Position numbers and translations under genes: made by a program. From Bothriochloa decipiens (Eukaryota; Streptophyta; Magnoliopsida; Poales; Poaceae), in assembly GCA_023333625.1 (NCBI GenBank), contig CM041628.1, positions 46,623,722 to 46,687,721 on the forward strand: a DNA stretch of 64,000 bases, in the 5' to 3' direction. Shown here one piece after another: positions 23,602-34,850 of this stretch; the stretch's first letter is position 1; the number at the start of each line of letters is the position of its first letter. The notes beneath the pieces were generated by a model. It was not told the origin of the DNA, did not search any database, and worked only from the letters and a program-made list of their open reading frames with translations.

Positions 23602-25412
23602 TCATTTCCTTTTCTCACCAAGGTGCTTGTTGGCTTCTTTGGCTAGTATACGGTGCTTGAATCTCCGTACGATCAACTCCGTAGCCTTGTGCCCATTTAC
23701 CTGCACGGTGGTGGAAGAACAATTATAAGACACTAAATCAAATCAAATATGCTTCTAGCTAGGAAACTATTATAAGCTCTTCAAATTGTTAGGCATATGT
23801 GTATGACCTTTTTGGAGCCATTTTTTCCCTTGCAAGCTCTGACCAAGTTCCTCCATTTATCCTACGAGCAACATTATGGATTTAAACACAGGCCTGTCTA
23901 ACTTTTTTCATGGCGTTGGCTGCGGAACTTGCATGGTATACCTTGAGGTGGACAGGTGTTCGAATCGATTCTGAGAAGTATATTCTTTTCAGTTTGCTCC
24001 ACTTCCCAATTCCTACCTTTGAGACACCATCCACAAGCTTTAGAACTTCATCCTTGGTCCAGTGGTCATTGTTTTTCCTAGTCCTACATTTCCCGGTTCT
24101 ACTTGTGCAAACATGTTGCGAACCAAATAACCGTCCAATTTCTACCTGAAAATTGAATAGACCCATATATAATTCATATCCATTATATATTAATTATCCT
24201 GTATATCAAAATACTAGTGCACTATCAATCCACATGAAAGAACATATACACTCGTGACAACGGACTCATCAGTTTGATATTATCAACAAAAAAACTTAAA
24301 GGGTATCATCACTTCATCTGTTAAAACCTAGCTCATGCGAACCTAATAAGGCACTTGCTGCTGTATATTTGATATACTTGGGTTTCCAAAATTTGTCAGC
24401 ACTAGCTATCCTTTACTAGATACATTGTTGTTTCGAATTGGAAATATATATATATATATATATATGCTCATCATGATAATTAAATTCAAATATGAATGTG
24501 CTTACACTCCACAGTCTGCTTCTCATGCGACTTCCTCTCTGCCGGCATGTCCAAGGGGCCGAGAAACAGCCTAGAAGAATCAAGCATGTGTGCATAAGTC
24601 TTTTTATGATAATACATATCACAAGGCCCTTAAATGTGTAGAACAAAATCATTGGCAACACGAATGCAACTACTTTACTCCTACACAGAGAATCCTCCAT
24701 CCCAGTGTACAGATGCATACAGTACTATGCACAAACACAGAATCCATCTCTGCATTGCTAAATCTGGAAGAACTATTACTCCTACTACCAACTCTTCTAG
24801 CTACTCTATATCTATTATGGGTAACACTTTTTACTCCTATTTGACATCACAATAAATCCATATAATCAAACTTCACAAAACATGATCATTAATGTGTACT
24901 AGTTTATCTTTAATATATAATAGAAGTATACAGTTGAAAATACAGATATAGCTAAAGCATTCGATAGGTCTGCCACATCGAAGCATTAAATAAAGAGAGC
25001 AATGATGTCAAGAATATACCTAGCATACTTGGCTCCAGATAATCCTCCACCTCATTGTCAGGAGCTATTTCTTGTGCTGCCGATTCACCATCCACGTTCC
25101 TCTGCTTTGGCACAATTACAAAGAGATCTGAGGGCAGTATAGTTTGTGAACTAAATATCTCAAATGAATATATATAGTACTATATATAGGAACAGATCTG
25201 AAAAGAAACCGCACCAGAAGACTACTAGTGCTGCCGAATGTACCTGCAACAGAAATTCAAGCCAGTTGATGAATCGAAGTACGAGAACTAACTATCTACA
25301 GCAACGTTGTCATATCGTACGTACAGTATGTACCTCCCAAAACCTCGTACAGATTTTCCTCATTCGCAGGCCCTGACAGCAAAAGTTGCAGATCTAAGTC
25401 ATCGTCTTCCAT
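23602..25412 (-). CDS. TRF-like single-Myb (telobox) protein, copy B
   Basis: My model has exons 25412-25334, 25243-25215, 25101-25020, 24570-24506, 24145-23942, 23861-23808 and 23700-23602. All are GT/AG and in phase, giving 203 residues with no stop. The order of features matches copy A: acidic N-terminus (MEDDDLDLQLLL), a tiny exon 2 (29 bp, one codon longer than in copy A), the Myb segment NNDHWTKDEV...GIGKWSKLK, and the telobox HLKDKWRNLVRA across exons 5 and 6. The C-terminus differs (HLGEKRK instead of SLLGD). Most exon differences from copy A are substitutions or whole-codon indels, so both copies look maintained. A role in binding telomere-like repeats is inferred from the family. 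Confidence 0.8.
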
Positions 25413-25571
25413 CTGCCCTATGCTTGTAAAAACAAAATCCATCAACACCCTGTAGGTACACGCACACTGTCAAGTGCGACAAGTTAAGCATGCTAGTAAT
25501 GTAACTTCACACTTTAGTGTGTTCTTTAGTGTGTTCTTTTTTTTTTAAGAAAATTTTACTGTGGCTAATCC

Positions 25572-25620
25572 AAATTTTAGTGTGTTCTTTTTTTTTTTTA
25601 AGAAAATTTTAGTATGTTCT
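25572..25620 (-). repeat. Micro-insertion with 17-bp target duplication
   Basis: AAATTTTAGTGTGTTCT (25572-25588) and AAATTTTAGTATGTTCT (25604-25620) flank a 15-base insert of T run and AAGA. An older partial copy of the same unit lies just before it (about 25512-25560). It is the counterpart of the insertion upstream of copy A at 6814-6865. Confidence 0.55.
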
Positions 25621-25799
25621 ATCTAGTAGTTGTTCTACACATGAATGCATGGTAGTAATATAACTGGAAAAACTGAATCGCGCGCGCGCATATGATCAAG
25701 AGAAAGAAGTTAATTAACGCACCGTAGTCACCGCCCTGTCAGTTCTCACTTCTCAGTTGACGACGACCCCCGCGCGCGCATGGAGCTCGATCTCCCGTC

Positions 25800-28489
25800 G
25801 TCAGGGTTAACTCAGAGTCAGGTCCACCGGAAGCCCGCCGGAACCCCTGCCGAGGCGGAGGCGCCGGCGACGAGCTAGCTGCTAGCCGTGCGCTGCTGAT
25901 CGTGGAAGTGAGGTAGCTTGGGCCGGGAAGCGGCGACGCGCCAATGATTATCAGCTCTTGCTTGACGACGGCCATAGAGTATATATATAGGCAAACAAGG
26001 CACACTGACTGACTGGCCGGAGTCGGCTGACTGACTGACTGGATTCGGCTGAGAAGTTTCCTGGAAGTTTCGCTAGCTCATAATGATCTGATCGTCCAAA
26101 ACACAAGCATTTGTGGCCACGTGGAAGCGATTGTTCACATTTGTCCAGAAATGCATAGTCGAAACTTAACGTATTTATTCCTAGACGGAGAAATAAGTAT
26201 ATACTTACTACCAGCTGGGGCCGTTGTCAAGCTCTCACTGTTTTTTCTTGGCCCTGAAGGCTTGCCATGGTGCCGTTCAATGGGAGGAGGACAGCAGAAA
26301 CTACTGATGAATCATCACTGAAGACTTGACGTGATGCGTTCAACGGGAGGACAGCAGAGAAAACTGCCGAATAGAATCCACAGTACTATACCTGTGTTTG
26401 GCGTGCGCCCGTGGCACCGGTGCCCCCGGGCTACACTCTGCCACACGCCGAAGCAAAGTTAGCCAGGCCTTTTTGCTTTTGCTGTCGGCGGCCCGGTGCG
26501 ACATGCTCCAGTCTCCAGACGACGCAAAATGTGATCGTGACGTCCACATCTGAATCTTCTTCCGTGCTGTTTGTTTATTATGTTGACGACAGAAATTATG
26601 GTTAAATATATATGGTTCCTTTAATTTTTGTACTGTAGCATTGTCCTTTTTGTTTTCTCCAGCCTCGATCAGGTTAGATTAATTAGTGTGGCGAGGCATA
26701 TATATTCATCGATCGAAACTTGCCTACCTTAATTATTAAATTGTTAGTGCTGGCGTTTATTGGAGTACGACACTTTTGTCCTTTTTAAAAAATTATATAC
26801 ACAAAAACTATAGTTGTTATATGTAGCAAGAAGAAAGATACTCAGAGTGCATGCGGCAGATCGGTTTAGCTTTACGTCTCTGTCCAACTAATTCAGTACG
26901 GCGACGATATATATACCACCATCTGTTGTCGAACATGCATGATGCCAGTTGATGACACTCTACTACCTGTCGTTTCTCGGCATTCTAGGACGCATATATA
27001 ATGCGTGTAGGCTTTGGTGTGTGGACACCCGGGTTATTGTTGGGTGTAGAATCTTTGTTTTCCATGTAGATTTGAAGAAAAATGTCAATATTATTGGACG
27101 TGTTCTCGGTGCACATATGCCGGACTATGAGTCGTATCCCGTCGCACATATTGGACTGAAAGACATAAACTGGACGACGGTGGAAAAGGTTTTTATTATC
27201 GGTTTCATTTGCCAGTCGGCGGTGATGATGGAAAGAGAGACATAGAACCCACCTTTTTGTACCCTCCTTGCTCTCCAGAGATAAGGCTAAGCAAGGAATC
27301 CAGTAAAAGGGATCTAAGGGGAGATCATTTGAACCAGCACAAACAAAGTCCTCTTGCTCGAACCGGATGTATATTTTGATACAATGTGGAAGTTGTGGGC
27401 TTCATATAATCACATTACTAATGCTATTAGTTCGAATATTACATTCACATTAATATTTTGAAAATGTATTATTATGACCGTGTCGAACTTGCACAACCCA
27501 CTAGTAATACAGTAAATGATAGTGATGATCAAGACATCGCATGGATCAAAAGCCGCACCAGTGGTGACGAGCCCTTCTTGACCACCAAATCAAAATGCCG
27601 CACCAGTGGTGATGAACTCTTCATCATCGCCAGATCGTACACGACACCAGCAATGAAGATCTCTTCATTAACATTGGATTATACCCGACACTTGAGGTGT
27701 TGATCCCTTCTGACAGTGACAAGTAGATCAGCTGCGGACAGGATGGGATGCAGCCTCTGTACGGGCAATGTCTAGAAAACTTGTAATTCCAAGCCAGGTT
27801 CAGGGATCTTACACACCCGATTTTCCTTTCGTCAATACCGTCCTGTTTTTGCCTCTGCAAGAACAGTATCACTTGCTTACGGTTGCACTGCAGGATTTTC
27901 CCACTAGCATATGTGGTCTTGTGCACGTCAGCGTATCATAGAACGGAATAGGGTATTTGGTGTGAGAATCAACTCATCCTTGATGAAATGGTGCACATAA
28001 TCATGATTTTCTATCAATTTTGGTAAAATCATCTCATTCGTTGTACTAGTACTTAGCTTCATATGATGATGTGATGAAGAATAAACTCATTCTGTTCCAC
28101 TAAACCTAAAAAAAGATTGAAACCAATAATGAACAGTTCCATTCCTCGAACCAAACACACCTATCATTGCCTTGCCAACAAACCACAAATCTTAATAAAA
28201 ATCTGAACATGTATAAGCATCAAGATTTACGAAAGGCAAGGAGAGACATTAAATTAATCTCTCCAGAGTTTACGAAATCTAACTCAATGTACATCACGAG
28301 GTCAAATGCATGAGCATGTGGCGCCACAGCAAAAGAGATGAGCAAGGTCATGCGAGTGCGCCCAAAACACCAGTTCAGCCCATACCACATACGCTCCAAC
28401 AGAAATTTTTGGCAGTTTAGCTAGACTAGATGAACATGTTATGGATGGCAAAGGCCAAACCACAAAGTATATTACCATTACCAAGGATT
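25800..28489. other. Intergenic, no supported gene
   Basis: This holds the GC-rich 5' flank of the TRF-like gene copy B (to about 26050), then mixed sequence. Small open frames at 26949-27245 and 27458-27703 lack family features; the second contains a short internal repeat (RTSGDEPF / RTSGDELF). I see no RNA gene. Confidence 0.5.
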
Positions 28490-31400
28490 CTATGATTGAG
28501 TTTCTTGTTTCAGCTCCGCAGGTACGAGTCCTCGGATCTTCACATCATAGTACACCTCTTCCACCCTCCTCAAATCATACTTCATCCCTTAAAAATGATT
28601 AGCAGAGAGGAGACCATATTACATACCATGACAGCATAACAACCATGAGCATGTTTACTACAAATCTAAGTCCATAACCATGAGCACGTTTAATATACAG
28701 CAATAGATCAGGCCATGTTTTCAGTTAAAAGCTTAAACAAGTTGACAAAGAGATAAACTCACCATCAAATTTCTTACGCAAGAAGTCATTGTGCAGGTTA
28801 AGCATCCTAAACGAAGCATGAAGATCAGTCAAGAAGCCCAAAACCCTCTTAGGACAGTCATAGTCGCCAGCAGTGACGCGGTTTACTACAAATCGAGGCT
28901 GCAAAAAAATCATCACAGCTATTAAATTCCAGTTCATGGCTGGTGAGAATTACAACTTTTTCTAACATCCATCCATGCAATAACCAAAAGATATATTTAT
29001 CCAGTATGAAATGCAGGTGGTGTCATGTAAAGTTCGATGATAACCATGACTGACAGTTTTGCCTTCACCTAAAGTACACCAGGGACAGCACATCAGTCCA
29101 GGTTCCAATTTTTAAGTGTAAGCATTATAAGAAACTATCGAAGGAAGAGGTGCTATATGATTCAATCATTTATTTGTTTCCATTGATGTCATGAAGCAAC
29201 TAGGATGTTTTGTTCATTTAACCATGTAAATAAAATGGGTTGAACCTACTAGACAGCAATGGAAAAGAATAAAGTGGATTGGTTCTGAGCTCACACAAAA
29301 ATCTTAAATTCATCTCAATAATCAGTACATGTTGACCATTATCCCTCAACCCACTTATTTTTTTTTATCCAATCGTGTATAATTTTACTATCATATTAAT
29401 AGTACAGATTGAATTAGTATTTAAAGTAAAGTTAGCCTATGCAATCATGCATTTATTCCATTTTTTGGAGGAAATGCGATAATGTAAAATAAACGAAGAA
29501 ATGGAAGAATCAACTTGGAGTGAACAAACTGAACAAAATTGAGAGAGCATATCAATTGATGCCAAAAGAAACAGAAGCTCAGAGAATGTATAACCAGTTC
29601 AGTCATAATAGGAAGGGGTGGTGGGTAAAACGAAGCTAATCATCAAAGCATTGAAGTTCTTTAAAGGAATTATTTCCTCTGAGTATAACTTTTTTCCCTA
29701 ATTTCTGCCAAAATGTGCAAGTGTCAACTATTGGACAAGATTGCAATGATTGTCACGAGATCTAATTAAATACATTCATTTATGACAATACACTCCCATA
29801 TCAAAGGAAGAGTTCTGCCCTCTATTACAATTAATAATAACTTTGAAGTTGTGCTCAAGATTTAAAAGCGTCAAACTCAGTCACAAGAAATCTGGGTCAA
29901 CCAGGTCACAGGTAGGGGTCACGGATGTCTAGAATATAGAAATGTGGTCGACAGGGGGCTATTTTGGAATGCTGACCCCAATTAATCTGGGTCAACGACC
30001 CAAGTCAACCAGGTCCATGGGTCAACTGGGTCACTAAGAATATAGCACATCCATTTCAAGTTTTCAACACAACTGCAGATTGGGGTCGGGTCCCCAGGTG
30101 GCCAGCAAGTCCACTTTGACAGTCTCCCTCCCTCATCTTAGGTATGGCAATTTCCATAGCCTCCCCTCTTGCTCCCCATTCCTCAGTGCAGTAAATTCGA
30201 TCCAGATATAACCCTGCTGAAGCAGGGCAGCAACCCAGTTCGTACTGGACCCTTGAATTGGGATAGTGTTCCAAGTTCATGGAACACACCTCCAACCCTG
30301 AGTCCTGCGACTATGGTCAAACTTCACACATGCGTACACCTTTTCAGCAGCAAGGACATAATCAGCGAGACTAGACAATCTTCTAAACCACAGATGTACA
30401 TATTTTAATCATTAACATGGATGTAATTCAGTAGTTCATAACACATCATATGGCAGTAACCTTTCATACTTTCTTCGTGATCAATACAAACTCATTTTTT
30501 TCCAAATTATCATTATTCTGTTTCACATCATATGCTTAAAATCATCTGAAACTGACACCATCTGTTACTTTATTCCTTGGAGTCATAAGAAAAGAGAACT
30601 ATCCTGAAAATCTTTTGAAACACCAAAAACAGTGTCTATAATTGTAACATAATCTAAATGCTCCCTTTCTGCTATACAATTCACCAAAGGCATTGTATGA
30701 CATGGTATTTAGACACATAGGTTATGCAGTTTTACATTTATTGCAGGATTATGCCTTAAGAAATTAGCATGAGTTGTTATCTTGAGCAATATGAAAACCA
30801 ATAGGAAAAGGATAATAAAAATTAAAAACATTCCGACATAAAAATCTAGTTGCTCACGTGCCCCAATTTACAACACCTACAACAGCTACTTGATGATGAA
30901 CATGGGAACAAATGCGTAGCTTCTACTCCATCTAAGGTGACAAAACTGTTAAAAGTGCATATGGATCTATAGGAAAAAAGCTACAATTAAGTTGGCTTTC
31001 TTAGAGAAGTTTCAACTTTGGCCAAATTTGTTCCTATAGAAATCACTCAAATATATGGCACACAACTATACCTGGTGACCAATGACTGCAGCGGCAACAT
31101 CTCTTAATTCAACTAAAACCCTAGGATTTTGTTCATACTGTCCTTGTAAGTTACAAGGAAATGTAACCAAGCATTCTGTGAGTTTGTTAAACAGCAATCC
31201 AAATAACTTAGGGGTTGCATTCCTTGCATGCTAAAAAGAATTAAGTCCATAACATGAACAAATGTCAAAGTGAATAAAACTGCTCAGAGAATTAGTTCGT
31301 GATTTAAGGTGATGATTGTCTAATGCTATTTCATTAGTTTGTACCAACGCTTTGTTCACAGTGTGCTCAAAGTCTAAAAGGTGTCATCAAATAGCTTTTG

Positions 31401-34400
31401 TAGAACAGACTTGAAGTTCTGCCCTGATCCAGTGACAACCGTGAATGTTTGGCACTTTGAGAAATGCCAAGAGGGGAAAAAACATTAAATAGTAATGTTG
31501 CTTCTCCTTTCATGCAGATGATCTCTGTACTTACTGAAGTTTCGTTTTCCTCTCTTAGTTTGTACAGTTGTTCAGTTGTTTCGTTGTTTCTTATTTTTAA
31601 TAAATTCTTACAGTGGGGCCTCCACTGCTGTCTTTATGGTAAAAAAAGAAGTTGCAGAAAATCAAACAAAAGGGGTCTGCAGTACGAAGGAGCTCCTAAT
31701 CACAATAACAAGATGATGCCTTTGTCAAATGACATCGATTCAGTTTGAGGGATTACACAACATTGGCCAAATTTGTATATCATAGCCATAGCCATTCTCC
31801 ATTGACTCTTTCAATTTTAGTATTATGTTTTGGTTCAGATTTGAGGTAGATTATAGTCATGGGTGCTCTGCAATTTTAGTCTTTCTATTGCCTCCATGGG
31901 TTACATCCATACTTAATATTGTACATGAAAATCCTAGAACTGATTAGTTAGTAATTGGTAGTATTTGTTTCTTTTTGCATGGTGAACCTTGAAATATGGA
32001 CAGGCTATTGTATCTAACGTCACTTAAGCAGCTGGGTGATGGTGGACATGACAGAGTGACAGGTTGACAGGCTGAGCCACTCAGGTCGATGAAGAGGCCA
32101 GAGCTCCAGCATGATCAGTGAAGGCTTCAACATGTGGACAGGAGCACAATTAAGAGCGTACCCAGTGCCGTAGGCTCCTGCAATGCGTGGTCAGGGGAAG
32201 AGAAAATAGCCAGCAGCCATCCCTGCACAAATGTGCAGAGGCTGGGGCTTAAACCCTGGACCTCTTGGTCACAGGCGGTAAAGCTCTACCGCTTGCACCA
32301 GGGCTGCCCTTCACAGGAGCACAAATAAGCTGAAGAATTTTCTTTTTGCTGCTGGACATTGTGGACAAGTAAAAAAATGACACGCCACTCTATCCAATTT
32401 CGAGACTCAAAACATTGGCTACCATTTTGGTTCTGATCAGGAGGGTGTTGATGTCATTCTAAATGTAGGAGGAGAAATGTTTCTTGCCCGCAACGTGGTT
32501 TGGTTGCTCGGCTAATGAAACTTATTAAAAGAATCAAACTGAAAGCTCATCAAAGCTTCTGAATTTTAGAATAGATTTGAGGTATTTCATTTGAGTTTTT
32601 ACTACCCAGAGAACAAAAATGGTCAGATTATTTATTGCACGAGCAAATAAAATGGCCTTAGTATGATACTCTTTAGAATAAATATTAAGTTTTGTATGCC
32701 CGTAGCAACGCACAGACCATTACCTAGTACAAACACAAAATATTATCACAATTCTAAACTCTCTACAACTAAAATGGAGCCTAATAGTGAGTTTCCTAAG
32801 CAAGAAAAAAAGAGTCAGAAAACCATAGCATACCAGATTCAATTCCATAAGTTGTATGGCAACTGGCATGCAGCAACTAGCCTAATTGAATGTAAAATGG
32901 CAATCATGCAACAAAATCACAGAGTAGTCTGATGGCTTTAATAATTCTATTGATGATTGACGTTTTAAATTCAAAATGATTAGTTCTGAATAACATAGGT
33001 GGAATTCATATATAAATTAATCATTTGGACTTATCTTCATACATAAGATCTCCACAGGTCCATATAAAAAATTTCTAGAGTTCCAACTGATGGCATCTAA
33101 TTATTGGCTTGTAGAATAATTGGTTCTAGTCCTCAGATTTTCTCAATTTCTCTTTGTAACAGTGATATGTTCAACACTTGGGCTCATTGAATTTTTTCTA
33201 TTGTTTGAAGCGGTCACAAGCACAACCGAAATGGAGCTATTTTAACAAAATAAAATCACGAGAACTACTGCTTGCTTTGATGAGTTGATGAACTTACAAA
33301 TTCATTGGACATGAAGCACAGTCCTGCAAAACAAGTGAGTCCTCATGTAAGTAAACAGCATAATTTGCACACAAAGTTTTACAAGACATAGGTGTCATAA
33401 ATCTAGAAACAAAATGAGTAAGAGTTGCTTGACAATACTGCAATAGTTCTCACACTTGAAGCAATAAGTAACTGATGCCAGTAACAGTGTAAACATGCCT
33501 AGATGCATCAGGATTTTCAGAAACTTGGAATCCAAATGAGATTGATAAGAAAATTTTTCCATGTACAGCTCTGGTGCAAAACACTCAAGACTGACTAGTA
33601 TCAATTTTTACATAGTAATATCTAATATACAGATTTATTTATAGAGACTACTAACCTGTCAGGTAGTCCTCAACATCAAGGCCAAATTCCCCAGAGGACA
33701 CTGAAAAAGCCAGGATAAAAAAACGAACTTAAATGCCATGAGACGCTATCCTAGATTACCAATTACCACAATGCAACTACTGCAACAATGGACAGAGCCA
33801 TGACATACACCCTAGCTTCTCCTGGGCTTCAGCATGCATGAGTAGGCCGCCAGTCTCCAGCCAGTGCATGAACGCAAGCATCGACACTACCATCTGTGTC
33901 TCGGTCCTCCAATCACCATGGTACCTAAGCCACAACCGTCCAAACACGAGACATGACACATCTCTTTCCACAACTCGATTGCTAACAACCTGGAAACAGA
34001 TGCGCAAATATGGATTAAACAATTCACTTGTAGTACTGACCAGGGCACTCCTTGAGCACCTCCGCCAGCTGCGCGTACAACCCCTTGATCACCTCCACCT
34101 GCGCCTTGGCCTTCACGAGCACATCTGCGTGAAGAGAGAAGACGGTAAACATAAACAGTTCCGGAGTAAGCAACGAGATTACGCGCAACGGTGTGGGTGT
34201 GGCGAAACCCTAGAAGAAGTGAAATGGGGGACAGGGGGGCTCGAACCAGCGAGGGGGACGGGCTGGTGGACGAGGAGGAGCGCGGCGGTGGCGACGCGGG
34301 AGGCGGACTCGATCTCGGCGACGACGGCGCGGATGTGGTCGCGGAGGGTGGAAGACTCGTCGAGCTGCGCGCGGAAGAGCTCGAACTGCGCGTCCATGAC

Positions 34401-34613
34401 GGGAGAGGGCAACCGCGTCGGGGGCTGGGAATCGGGGGCGGCGGATGCGTGTGGAGGTGCAGAGGAGCAGATGCGGCGCAGCGGAGGAAGGATGAGGGAG
34501 GCTCTACGGTGAGGAAGGAGGGCAGCGAGAGGCGGCGAGAGGGAGGAAGAGGCGGCGGCGCGGAGACGGAGCGCGGCGGCGGTAGCGGTGGCTGCTGCGG
34601 CTGCGGGTCTCAT
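28490..34613 (-). CDS. Translin
   Basis: Seven exons: 34613-34247, 34124-34028, 33924-33809, 33700-33656, 33323-33298, 28898-28763 and 28587-28490. All are GT/AG and the phases close to 294 residues. Diagnostic translin segments include LFRAQLDESSTLRDHIRAVV, AKAQVEVIKGLYAQLAEV, YHGDWRTETQMVVSMLAFMH, FGLDVEDYLTG, RVTAGDYDCPKR and YDLRRVEEVYYDVKIRGL. Translin is a helical single-stranded DNA/RNA-binding protein that forms octamers and, with TRAX, the C3PO ribonuclease; the family supplies this function. The first 72 residues before MDAQFELF are Ala/Arg/Ser-rich without acids and resemble an organelle-targeting peptide, so translation from the internal Met would give a short form. Exon 5 is only 26 bp. 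Intron 5 is 4.4 kb and carries a SINE. No lesion is seen. Confidence 0.92.
29880..30040. repeat. GGGTCAAC/CCAGGTC-type word cluster
   Basis: Variants of GGGTCAACCAGGTC recur several times (about 29893-29925 and 29988-30030) inside intron 5 of the translin gene. The cluster is short and diverged and probably a repeat remnant. The rest of the intron (28899-33297, apart from the SINE) shows no coding feature. Confidence 0.45.
32154..32312 (-). mobile_element. Au-like SINE with 17-bp TSD
   Basis: Read on the minus strand it starts GAAGGGCAGCCCTGGTGCAA, with a tRNA-like A box (GGTAGAGCTTTACC) and B box (GGTCCAGGGTTTAAGCCC), and ends GGCACTGGGTACGCTCTTAA. This matches the layout of the grass Au SINE. 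ACAGGAGCACAA(T/A)TAAG flanks it at 32137-32153 and 32313-32329. It sits in intron 5 of translin in the same orientation as the gene. It is not a tRNA gene. Confidence 0.85.
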
Positions 34614-34799
34614 TGCGGGCGGACTGGGGTTTTGGAGATGTTTTTGATTTTGATGGCGGAGGTGTGTGTTAGCAGACTACAGAAGAGAGGCGTCGGGCCG
34701 TGGAGAAGAAAAGTGTCCAACTCCGCGGCTAGTTTTGATCTGGGCCGTTCTTGGAATATAGGCCCAAAATCCTAGCATCGCCAGGCCTTGCTCGAGCAG

Positions 34800-34850
34800 G
34801 CCTACCTGATATGTTTTTTTGGGTTTTTTGAAATGCCTACCTGATATGTT
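34800..34850 (-). repeat. Micro-insertion with 16-bp target duplication
   Basis: GCCTACCTGATATGTT occurs perfectly at 34800-34815 and 34835-34850. The 19 bases between are TTTTTGGGTTTTTTGAAAT. It lies about 190 bp upstream of the translin start codon. Confidence 0.6.

Noticed and set aside
32154..32312. tRNA-like A and B boxes
   Set aside because: They belong to an Au-like SINE with a target duplication. The cloverleaf is not complete, so it is not a tRNA gene.
34179..34775. Plus-strand frames opposite translin exon 1
   Set aside because: They are antisense shadows of the GC-rich first exon.
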